DNA of 64,000 bases from Leucaena leucocephala (Eukaryota; Streptophyta; Magnoliopsida; Fabales; Fabaceae), in assembly GCA_037074615.1 (NCBI GenBank), contig CM073558.1, positions 2,781,501 through 2,845,500 on the forward strand, read 5' to 3'. Each line of letters opens with the position of its first letter. The first letter of the stretch is position 1. The notes below the pieces were generated by a model. It was not told the origin of the DNA. It saw nothing but the letters and a program-made list of their open reading frames with translations, and did not search any database. Positions 1-11,300 of the stretch are shown here, piece after piece. A program made the position numbers and the translations under genes.

Positions 1-68
1 CTTTTACATATTAGTAAAAGAGATGCTTAGTATAAAGCATTGACAGCAATAAAAAGAAGAATGCCGAC

Positions 69-3000
69 CTTGCTGGAGATTCCTTATTTGACTTTTCAGT
101 GGTTCCTGTTGATTGAAATATAGGTTGATGCCTAGAAGAATCAAGTTCTGCCCCAATGGTGCCGAAAGTCAACTGACAGCGATCAGTATCTGGAACTCGA
201 ATATGCTGTGCTATGATCACATTTTGGTTGTCAAATATGCTTAGTTGAGAGAGTTTATCTTGAAGCTTTTCTGTATCTGATTTTACTTCTTCAAAATTCT
301 CATCAGGTTTCTTAGGTATTCCGATCACTCCCGGATTAGTTCTCATTTTCTGGCTTGATTTAGGTTTCCACTTTTTACTAGGCTGAGATGCTGCATCAGA
401 ACTCAAAATAATTAGCACAAATTTTATCGATGAACTAAATGGCCAAAGAACAAATCAGATTTTACTGCTTAAAAAAACAATCAAACTAAAATAATAGGAA
501 AAGTATATGAATCCTTCAATATTTATCATGAAACCATCTTGGTCAAGTGGAATAGGAATAGCCACTTTTTCTGATTGTGAACGTTATACTTAAATAAAAA
601 GAAAAGTGCAATCAATAGGGTTCAGATGATTTGATAGTAGACAACACATTAAGCAAAGAATCTTGAGCTTGAATAAAAATATAATGAGAAAAAGAAAATT
701 AAGACAAAATCTGCCATGCATGTGTTTCAGATTTTTAATACCAATTTTCTCATAGGTAGGTCCTGAACTAGTTCATAACTAAGCCAATGCTATAAGATCT
801 CCATTCTAAAGCCATGTTTCTACTACAGGTCTTTATTTTTGAAAATAAAAAATGAAAATTTTACAATAAAATACCACAATTTAGCAGCTCCGTTTCAGAA
901 ATATACCTCTCTGATGTCCTTCAGGTTGCTGTGGTCTTGAGGATGGTCTGCCAACTGACACGCCATTGAATGAAGTTTTGGTTGCATTAGTTTGACTGAA
1001 TCGGTCAGACTTCGATTGAATTGAAGTTGTAGAGGTACAATCCTTCCTCTTTAGTGAATTAGCCATAGAACTACTAGGATTGGATGATTGTTTTACTGAA
1101 TTTTCTGAAGATCGGCGCCAAACACCGACCGCCCCTACATCACACCTATTGGCTCCAACAGCATCAGGTGATCTGGAATCAGGAGAGGGCACATGAATTG
1201 GATCCGATGAAGAAGAATACACTCCTACAGCAGAACTGGTTGCTACAGTTGAAGAGTTTTGATGGACATTGTTAGGCTTATTTGGTTGCATCCGCCTTGT
1301 AACATTCAGAGTTACACCTTGCTTCTCCTTGCCTGCAGACATCCCGTCCATTCCATTTAAAGCAGCTTCTGAGTGCCTAGCATGTAGATAAGGAGGACCA
1401 TTTGAAGCTTGTGATGAACTGTTACCACTATATGGTTTTTGATTGCCCGAAACTGCTGATAAGCTGTAACAAAGGTGTCGCATAAGAAGTTAATAACTAT
1501 ATACAAACCTCTGGAAGCAAAACCCAGCACGGAAACTAAATGTACATATTTGGCCACATGGGAAGGGAAAATATTCTCTTTTTCTTGAGAAGTATAGTTA
1601 CGGGAAAAAAGAGCTGAAACAAAAAATCTCATATGAACAACTACTAATGATAGGCAAGCAAGCCTTCTTTACAGCATACCCCTTTTCAGATGAGTTTAAA
1701 ATTTGCTGCTCATTGCTGGATGTACGTCGGGATGAAGGAGGCTTCGCTTCTTTAAAAGTTATACGGTCACCTCTGTTGTCTCTGACAACACGAAAGCCTC
1801 TGCTGTTACCTAAACAGTTAGCAAGAACATATCAATATCCATCAGCAAGCAGCATGTACCAATTCTAGTGACCATGCAAAAGTAGCACAACCAGAAATGC
1901 ACTCAATATGTGACCAAATTCAAACAAAGATATGGTACAGAAAATTGCAAAAATAAATAAATAAAGGTGATGAACTGCGGATATGTCAACCTGATCATTG
2001 ATTTACGAAAAAAGAGTTTCGAGGAGACTTTCCTCAGCTAAAGAAAAATACAGGGAACAGCACCAAAGACCAATGTCTCTGACGTACATAAACATGTCTT
2101 GACTACCCGGTGAAACTGAAAAGCCAGACAATTTAAGTTTAAGGTTTTGCCCTTACATAATTTTTTCAGTCTTATTCTAAAGTAAAAAATAAAAATAAAT
2201 GCAGAAAACTTGACAAATTCTTAAATGTTCATGCCTCGATTAGATCCTATGAGTACGTCTTGCTGAATGGTAGTTTGGATCAATATGGTAATCAGAGCAT
2301 CACATTTTAAACCCCCTATGATAGCCAAAAAATAGGAAAATTACCAGGTAAAGCATTCTGAGAAGTGTTTTTTCTTTGAACATTATGATCAGAAGGAGCT
2401 TGAAATTTCTTTCCTTGGCCAACATTCTCAGAATGTCTTTGTGTATCAGCTAAACCATTATACCCAGCACTCTGAGGCTGCAATGACAGAATTATGAATT
2501 AGTGATGGAAACCCACTGCATTTTTAAAGTGTTTCCATCTATTAAAAAAGGCAGCAAATAAGTACAAGACAGTGATACCTCTTTCTTCCTGTCTCTCCTC
2601 CTCTTCACCACACGAAATGGATCTGAGTATAAAAAATGTAAATGCGCATTAGGAGAATATATCTTCTCAACCCCCCTCCCTCCCCTCAATTATTACTCTA
2701 AGACATGGTCAATAGATACAACAACTGCAGCGTAAGCAGTATGACATAAGATGTAAGTCTCGAAAGCAAATTACACTCAAGGTTCAAGAAAAATGTATGA
2801 AATTATATGATTTCTTGCATTATTTTTTCCATTCCGGATGCTGGTAGCAAGTATATAACTGGACGTAACAAGAGACACCACCATATATGATTTACCGCAT
2901 AAATTGGAAATATCAAATTTTATAAAACAAATAATTTTGTCTTCCACGCTCCTGTGAAAATTTAAGAGCGTAGACATGGAATGATCTGATAATGGCATGG

Positions 3001-3505
3001 AAATATTATATCTAAGCATGGTAGAAGCAAGAGATTAAATTAAAGCAGTCAAGTAATCACAAAAAAAAAATCAAGCAATAAATATACAGGCTACCATACT
3101 AAGCATAGTATAGCACAAGAACGTTGTATCAGCAACTCAAACTGAAAACAGCCCCAAGATACAGAAAATTAAACATGTGGGGGAGGGTGGACAAATGCCC
3201 CCTAGCAGCCATGAAAAATGACAGGGGGAAAAACCCCATTAATCAAAGAAGTACGAAAGCTACTTCTGAAAGGCAAACCGCCATGAAAAAATTAAGTCTA
3301 AACCCAGTATGGCCCCACCTTGATTGAGCAATTTTTGGGCGGTTTCATTAGGATCCATGTTGGCTTCCTTAAGGGCCAAATAAATATCAGCATCAGAATG
3401 GTCACCCACAACTTCTTTGATGGATTGGATAGTTTTGCGTACTTTAGCAGAGATAATCGGTGGGCCACCGTCCATTGTTGAGCCAGAAACCATTACGGGC
3501 AACAC
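69..3505 (-). CDS. GBF-interacting protein 1-like (DUF1296/GIP1_N) protein, partial at the window edge
   Basis: Six exons are visible on the minus strand: 3505-3319, 2622-2579, 2477-2345, 1809-1680, 1463-907 and 390-69. The last ends at a donor (CAAG|GTC), so the gene continues beyond base 1. Exons 1-2 give the family's N-terminal UBA-like domain, with VRKTIQSIKEVVGDHSDADI, then MDPNETAQKLLNQD and the basic PFRVVKRRRDRKKE. Exon 4 carries the second family block, RGFRVVRDNRG. The rest is a long Ser/Asn/Gln-rich, probably disordered region. Arabidopsis GIP1 binds G-box-binding bZIP factors and enhances their DNA binding; a nuclear transcription-cofactor role is inferred from that. ATG codons at 3505, 3493 and 3475 are all in frame; the N-terminus is therefore uncertain by 4-10 residues. 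All exon phases are compatible. The gene is divergent from the CID gene at 8.3 kb. Confidence 0.88.
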
Positions 3506-4920
3506 TGAAGAAAACTCAGCAAAGACAGCAGGGTGTATATATGTATATAGTTATCCCTAAATATACTATATGTCCAACTAAAAATCAAAGCTTTGGGCAG
3601 TTTAAGAACGGGGTAGGGTTTTGCTTTTGCATTAGGAGAGTGAAGAACAGAGAGCGGCTTCTGAAAGTGGTTTTCAGGAAGAAGCGTCAGGTCAGGGGCG
3701 AGGGTTTTAACCCTCAAAGACTTTGTGCAAAAATTCTCAAATTTGATTGGTGGATACCCCTGACAACGTGTTCGGCATAAACAATGACGGGAAAATATTT
3801 GTGGAGCGAAAGATTATGTAGGGATTAGGATTAACAAAAAGCGACTGATTAGTTAGTGAAGATTAGTGAATTATATAGATTGAACTCGTGGCGGCGGGCC
3901 AGCTGCTGAGGAAATCCTTCGTTTGTTCTGATCTTTTGGAACATGATTAGCAAATCCTTCTCGCACGTGCGAAAGTGGATGTGGAGGCAAGTGTGTTTTC
4001 TTAATATTTTATTTGTATGATAATAACTAAATTAAATTACTTTTTATATAGGTGTCTGTTAGTTTAACCGGTTGTTTGGAAGTATTTCGAAAAAATGATT
4101 ATTTTTTCATTTTATGAGATAAAACTCATCTCACAAATTTACCTCTTTAACATAGAATTAGATATTTATCTTATGTGTTATTAGTTAGTTTATAGATATA
4201 TAAATTTAAAATATTAAATTGGATCAATTTATATATTTTTTTAATTAAATTAGGTATAATAAATAGTATGATGGTTGATTGATAATAATAATTGATTAAT
4301 AATTAATTGACAGCTGATAATTGATTGATTGATTGTTTAAAATAACTTAATCATAAATTTTATACAAAAACTATTATTTCATGTAAAACTATGATTTTCT
4401 TATTTTTAACCTAAAATCATGATTTTCAAAAAGTTGCCCATGCCAGCGTAATAAAATTTATTTTCAAAATTATAACTATAAATTATTTTTACTTAAAATC
4501 TATCTTTTACTGCTAACCCAAATTGTCTAAAAGGGTTTAATTTGCATCTTCTGGGCTTCTGGCCATAATTTTTTTTTTAAGCCTACCACACAAGATATAT
4601 ATAAACAAAATGAAATAAAATATTTACCAAAAATAATGTAAAATATATTTCTCTTGATTATAATTATAAAAATTAGGTGACTTATTTGGATAGACTAATA
4701 AATCATATTTAAAGGACCAACTTATATTAAGTTTTATTTGTTAAAATGAATTTATATTATATATTTTTTAATCTAATTAAATTAGTTAACTAATTCTTAT
4801 ATTAATTATAATTAATTAATTTTTTTAATCTATTAAAAAAATTAAGTATTTCGTATAATTATGAATAGTGTATAAGATAAAAAAAATAATTATAACTTAT
4901 GATATCAAATCATGAAAATG
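3506..4920. other. 5' flank and AT-rich spacer
   Basis: The first 400 bases are the leader and promoter side of the GIP1-like gene. From about 4010 on the DNA is AT-rich, with long A and T runs and stop codons in all frames. I see no coding potential and no clear repeat ends. Confidence 0.6.
3961..3972. promoter_or_regulatory. 12-bp perfect palindrome containing a G-box (CACGTG)
   Basis: The sequence tcgcacgtgcga is a perfect palindrome with CACGTG at 3964-3969. It lies about 460 bp upstream of the GIP1-like start codon. G-boxes bind bZIP (GBF) and bHLH factors. The placement suggests a regulatory site of the GIP1-like gene, but this is inferred from position alone. Confidence 0.45.
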
Positions 4921-4924
4921 ATTG

Positions 4925-5790
4925 ATCGATTTCAAGAGAGAGTATGGGCAAATTGTGCTGCCTGGTTTCCAACATATGGACCCATCTGAAGTAAGATTGG
5001 AGCCATTGTGTTTTGATGACGTTCTACAGCTTGAATGTGTTCAACCAAAATTCTTCTGTGCCAGAGTTTATGGAGCTATCGATGAGGGGGGTTAGTTATG
5101 CCAAAGGCATTTCATAAGAGAAACTTAGAAAAATGCCTTGTATTGAAATTCAGAATGCCTTGAGAGATTGAGTCATGCTGGATTGGATCACCAAGAGAGG
5201 AATATTTTCTTTTTATATATTGCTTGTCTTTTCAAAGGGGAAGAAAAAGAGAGGATAAACTTATGTCGGATGCCTGTGGTTATTCAACCTTTACTGCTTT
5301 AAGAAATCTCAAAGGTGAAGCTCTTTTTTCTTGTTTCCAATTGCTGTGTGAAGTGCTAAGGCTATTGCTATATAAATTAAAGATGACAGATTCAAATCTT
5401 AAAAATAACTTTTTTCTATTTATAGGAGTATATCCCTCCAATACTCTATTGCATGACCTAATACAAGAAATGGGTAGGGAATTGTTCATGAGTGAATCTT
5501 AATACAAGCTTTGAATCCCTACCTAATGATCTAAGCTTCTTAGGTGGTCTGAACAGTTTATATATTGAGCTCCCAGATTTATCCAAGGCTTAAATCCTGA
5601 TTCTGTAGTTCTGCAGCGAGCTGAAGATTCTCAAAAGTGACAGAGTTTGAGATTGCTTGAAGAACTCTGTTAGTGGCTATTCAAGTCTCAAGGAGTTCTC
5701 CGTGAGGCCTGAGGAAATGAGAAGACCTTGATAAACTTGAATGCTTAGCTTACCCCAGTCAGTGAAAGTCTTGAGGTACATTTGGTAGGT
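4925..5790 (+). pseudogene. Decayed TIR-NBS-LRR (TNL) disease-resistance gene fragment
   Basis: Conceptual translation shows TNL landmarks in the right order but in different frames. At 4949-5002 is QIVLPGFQHMDPSEVR, like the TIR motif VLPVFYxVDPSxVR. At 5070-5108 is MELSMRGVSYAKG, like the NB-ARC segment LSkrvVxYAkGlPLAL. At about 5124-5165 is RKMPCIEIQNALRD. At 5171-5259 is SHAGLDHQERNIFF followed by YIACLFKGEEKER, the usual post-MHD region. At 5266-5500 are SDACGYSTFTALRNL and LLHDLIQEMGREL, the MHD-region signature. Weak LRR-like text follows to about 5790. At least three frame changes, several stops and large gaps (no P-loop and most of NB-ARC missing) show it is not functional. It sits alone between housekeeping genes, so it is probably a transposed or orphaned relic. 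Confidence 0.82.
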
Positions 5791-7035
5791 GGGATAGAAG
5801 AATTATCCATAAAAGTAAAAATTGAAATAAAATTAAAATTAAACTAAAAATATACTTTAAAAATTTATTTAATAGAATACAAGTGAGTATAAAATTAATA
5901 TATTTTTTTTATAATTTAGAGTAAAATAGTCTAAAATAATTTTTTATAATTTAAAAATATTAAAGTTATTTAAAAATTTTATAATTCAGGATAAAATAGT
6001 CTATAAAATTTTCCTTTTACTTTTATCATCTCAATTTCTAGCTTTTTAATGGAATTAAGATGGCTTAAGGAAGTGAAAATAATTTTTATTATACCAAATG
6101 AAAGAAGTAGAAGATTTTGCATTTATTCTTATTTTCGCTTATGCACCACCACTTCCCTCCAACCAACTTACCATGAAGGATCTTCTAGAAAACTTCCTTG
6201 AAAGACTTAATCTTTAGCATGTAACTTCATCAATTTTTTTGTTTTGAAGTTGGTATGTACTATTTGGTAAAGAAAAACAGAGTTGGTATGCAATTATTCA
6301 CAAGATTTATTTTGAAGGTTGCACAGTTGAACGTAACATTACACAGCAATTACATGGGTGGCCACGAACCTTTATTTGCCTCAGTTATGGCTATTGCACT
6401 TTTTTAAGTTAGCAAAGTGTTCATATAATGCTAACTACACGGTGAATGAAATTCTTCAACTATTATAGACACCTTAAATATCAATAAAAATGATAAATGG
6501 AGTAATCCTTATAAATGCATTTTATCAATTTTTGAATGAAAATATAATATATGAATATTTTGTATATAATTATTTTTTTTCTTAAGAAATCTTTATATAA
6601 TAGTACATTGAAAATATTAACAATAATTACATTATTAATAAATTATGAATATAATTACATTATTAATAAATTATGAATGATATGATTTCTTTTTTGATAA
6701 TCTGCATAACATGGTTTCTGTAGAAAGGTTTCTATTTTATTTACCTGAACAAATAACTTTTGTGATTTTATATTATTATTTATTTTAACTAAATTGAAGA
6801 TTATGTTTTGGCGTGAAATTTAAAATTTAATTTATAAATAACTCATAAATGTGCTGTATATTTTACATTATAGTTTATAGATATTTTGATTAAATATTTT
6901 TTACTAATTACTATTATTTTCTTCTGTCGCAAATTCATAGATTACACACCTAGGTTATCATCCCAAAAAATGAAAAATGCAATTACCTAACGGTAACAGG
7001 GAGGGAAAAATTAAAAAAAAAAAAAAAACTGAAGC
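5791..7035. other. AT-rich spacer without a gene
   Basis: The stretch has runs of A/T and short local repeats; for example, aattacattattaataaattatgaat occurs twice in a row near 6624-6676. No exon-like sequence was seen. A poly-A run ends it near 7028, just before the GC-richer leader of the CID gene. Confidence 0.5.
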
Positions 7036-7039
7036 AGAG

Positions 7040-8308
7040 CAAGCTCATGGTAAAGAATGAACCCGGTTGCACCGAATCATTCCCTTTGTTCATTGCGGAG
7101 GGGTTTCTGCTTCATAGCGCTCGAGGTAGTTGTTTCGCTGCCCAAAAGTCACTCTTTTTGGCTCTCTGAATCTCGATCATACCGAGAGGACGAAACTACT
7201 TATTTATCTCCCTCCTCCCTTCTCCGTCGCTGTGTGATTCGTGCTTTCTTCGCCTTCTTCGGCCACCTTCCTTCCCGGGCAGGCCTTCCCTTGTATCCCT
7301 CCAATCCCTAGCCGCCAGTGTTTCATCCCCACTTCTCGGTCCAGCTTATACTGGCATCAGGATTTCGGGTATTGATCAACCTTCTACAGGTACGCAATTG
7401 GTTTCTAATTTGTTTATACTCGGGTTTGTTCTCTTAGTTTTTTGTGTCCTGTTTAGTTTTTGAGTGGACGGGGGACTGGGAGGGTTCAAAGCCGGGGAAA
7501 AAACGTTCTTTAATTATGAATCTTGGATTAGGCGATTGTAGGTTCTATGATATGCTAAATGGAGTCGGTTCTATAATTCTGATTAATAAATGCTAAGTGA
7601 CATGGAGGTTTAAGATAAAAAAATGTTTTATTCTTCATTTTTGGTCTTTATAAGTTGATCCTCAGCGACTAATTGGTTTCCGAATTAGTGGTATGACTTC
7701 CTGGGTACGGGCATGTGTCCCTGAAAATATCATGATGTCTGGTCTGGATAGGTGATCAAATTAAAATCTTCTGCTCATTTTATATGCTTGAATAAATTGT
7801 GTTCAGACTTGATTATGTTAATATGTTTTTAAGCCGACGTGCTTTGTTTCCCTTGCAATTATAGTCTAACATCCATTTTATGGTAGGTGGTTTTGGAATT
7901 GAAGGTTTATTGAGCGGATCTGATCATAGAGGTAGCATCTTATTTTATCGAATATTTTATCTGTTTGTGCTATCAACGCATTGCTGCTTCATTTTGAAGT
8001 CTAACCATCCTTTTATTAACAAGGAATTTAGTGATAATATAAATTTTTCTAGTGGCAGATTCTCGCCTCTTCTAAATTAAAAAAAAATACAAGTTTGTGA
8101 ATTTGTTAGACAACAAAAGAACCCAATAGATTCTCAGGTCAGATAAACAAAGTGACTGTTGTGCAAATCATCTGCTGCTGCGTCTGTGGTTAATGTAGTT
8201 TGATATTTTCTGTTTTGTTGGTCCTAGCAGTCCTGGCCAGAAATAACTTGTTGGAAAGATTCTGAATTGAATTTTTAGTTTCTAGGTCAGAGGGCCTGCT
8301 AGTTGAGG
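7040..8308 (+). other. 5' leader of the CID gene with leader introns
   Basis: Base composition turns GC- and CT-rich at about 7050-7390, and a good donor (cttctacag|gtacgc) follows at 7389. A second leader acceptor is likely near 8285 or 8290 (ttctag|gtcag or ggtcag|agg), shortly before the start codon. The 84-codon reading frame at 7057-7311 lies in this leader and resembles nothing known to me. It could act as an upstream ORF in an unspliced or alternative transcript. Confidence 0.5.
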
Positions 8309-11300
8309 ATGAATTTTCAACAAGTTGGACGGTCTAGATCCTCTAATGGATATGGCCGTCGAAAATCTGAAAGGGAAGGGGCAGCCAAGTCAGAGAATAA
8401 GATCTCATCTGGAAAGTCAAATGCCAACAGACTGGCAAGTACAGGTGAACTTCTGACCCTGATTACTTTATATTTCCCTTTAGTTAACTTTGCTAATATT
8501 TCTTCTTATAGGTTTGGGGACTGGCAATATAGTTGATGGTCCTTCACATGATCGACTAGTATATGTTACAACATGTCTTATTGGGCAGCAGGTGGAAGTG
8601 CATGTGAAAAATGGATCTATATACTCTGGAATATTTCATGCAACAAATACTGAGAAAGATTTTGGTATGTTCTGTTAATTTTCTTTTTATATTTGTTTGG
8701 TGCTAATTAAGAATTTTTTTGTGGGTTTGTGGTATAGTTGTAGAGATTTTGGCTTCCTTTGTTTCATTTTCTTTTGTAACTGATAAACATTATGTACTGT
8801 TTAAATGATCATTACTTTTCATTAGGAGTCATTTTAAAGATGGCTCGCTTGACGAAGGATGGTTCATTGCGAGGGCAGAAGTCTGGTATAGAATCAGTCA
8901 GCAAGGCTCCTTCAAAGACTATAATTATACCTGGCAAAGAATTTGTACAAGTCATAGCAAAGGTTTGCCTCTTTTCATATTTGCAGCGTATTGGGAAATC
9001 TATATTATTTCAGTTAAATATCTGCACCTTGTGCATTTTTGTTTCAATGCTGTCTAGTTGATAGTCATTTAATTTAGTGGTAGAATAAGGTTAGTTTAGA
9101 ATCAGGTGACAACGTTGTCTACTTGTTTACTGATCATATGTATGCATATCAATCATGGCAGGGCGTTGCTGTTACTAGGGATGGTTTGCCTAGTGAAGCT
9201 CACCATGAAATGTATCAGGACATCATTGTTGATTCAGTAATATCGCAATCACGCCATGTTGACTTAGAGAGAGAACTACGACCATGGGTGCCTGATGAAG
9301 ATGATCCGCAATGCCCTGAACTAGAAAATGTCTTTGATGAAACTTGGAAGAGGTGTTATTTAAGTTTTATCCTTAAATAAGAAAATTTTCTTTTTCAAAG
9401 GTATTATTATGATTACTTTATGGAAACTGGGATCTTGACTTGCCACCCACTGTGCATGTCAGTTCCTTTTCGTTTTTTTAGACCATAAGGTTGTATGATA
9501 AATGAAAATGGATCCTTTCAATTTCTCTCCAATAATGACAGTTAATTTTGGAAAGAGATAAACACACAATGTGTGGAGCTCATTACTCTACTGGCCCCCC
9601 ACCATTTAAGTTGATTGAACTCATTCTATATCCTTCTCTCTGAAATTGGCCATGTCAATTTTAATGAGAAATTGAGAGGATCCAAATTACTGGTAAACAA
9701 CAGTTTGTAACTTTTCAAGTGTGGGGGAAAGTTATTTCAAATAAAAGTCTCTGTTTCGGTGCTGTGTTCCAATTTTATGTCATTCACGGAAAAAGCTCAG
9801 TTGTATCTACATGGTGTCTCATGTTATTGTCAGAGTAGGTCCAGATGTGTTTGTGGATTCCAAGAAATGTTACCTGAGCAATTGTTAAATGGTCAATGAT
9901 ATATGTACCGTTTGGCTGTATGTATATTCTTGACATTGCAAAAAGGGGCCATATGAAATGGTGGGCGGGGGGGTTTGTGTCTGTTCTTTACATTTTAACA
10001 TGAATCTAAATTAAGCTTACTACATTGTAACTATCTCTATCCATATCAAGGTTCTCTTCAATTTTTTTTTTCTAGTTGCAATTTATTTAAAGATTCTTTT
10101 TGTTTTACATGACAATTATTGCCTTTATTTCTAAAGGGGCTGGGATCAGTTTGAAACAAACAAAACGTTGTTTGGTGTAAAAAGCACGTTCAATGAGGAA
10201 CTTTATACCACCAAGCTCGAGAAAGGCCCTCAGACAAGAGAGCTGGAGAAGCAAGCTTTAAGAATAGCAAGAGAAATCGAGGGTGAGGACCCCCAAAATC
10301 TTCATCTGGCTGAGGTTAGTGTTGCTTCAGTGCTTTTCTTGTTTTCATTTTCTCTCTTTAACTATTCCGACTTTCTGTACTCGTGTCATTATCTATTGAA
10401 TTCCTCAAATAACGTTAATGATTTTTTTCCCAACAGGAAAGAGGCCTTTATCAACATAAGAATTTTGATATTGATGAAGAGACTAGATTCTCTTCAGTCT
10501 ATAGAGATAAAGTGGTTGATGACAGTGGCTATATTGAGAATGAGGATATTCTGTTGGATTCAGGCAATTCTGAAACATTTGGAGATACATTCGCTTCAGT
10601 TGTTATGAGATCTGGTGAATCAAGTGATGGGAAAGATGATGATGGAGTTAGAACATCATCAAATTCATCCTCTAAGGTATCTTCTCATTCATTTATTTTG
10701 TCATGCCCTTTTTTTATTTTATCATGCATTGTGATATATTCATCTCTTCTAAGTGAGAGAGAATTTAATTAAAAGGTTGTGATTAATTGCCTTGAATTGA
10801 AGCTACAAGACTTGTATCTGTCATAATCTTTTTTAGGCATTAGTGTTGATGCCTTATTTATTTTTTATGGGTTGTTGATAGTTCTGTTGAAATTGATGTT
10901 GAAGTGTACGGTCTCTGCTGTGGCTAGAACTATTTGCAGTCATAGTTTTGTTGCAAAAACAAATTGGAAAGTCTTGACAAAAAAGAAGGCAGCACATTGC
11001 TGGCAATCTTCTTGTGAGTTTGTGATATTTGAATGAACTAGTTCTGCTGGCAAGTTCCAAGTCTTCTTACGCTTATGAAATTAGTATAGCTTTAAAAGAT
11101 AATTGCATTACTACGAGGTATAAATTAGTTGTGTCTGACAACTTTCACTGTTGAATGTTCCGTTTCTTCTGAATTTTTGCTTCCCCCTCCTCCCTCTCTT
11201 TTACTTAGTAACTTCTCTATTTTCTTGTTTCATCTTATTATACTTTGTTTTGTGGGTCTGCAGGATTTACCACAATCATCTCAGTCAAGTAATGGTGTGG

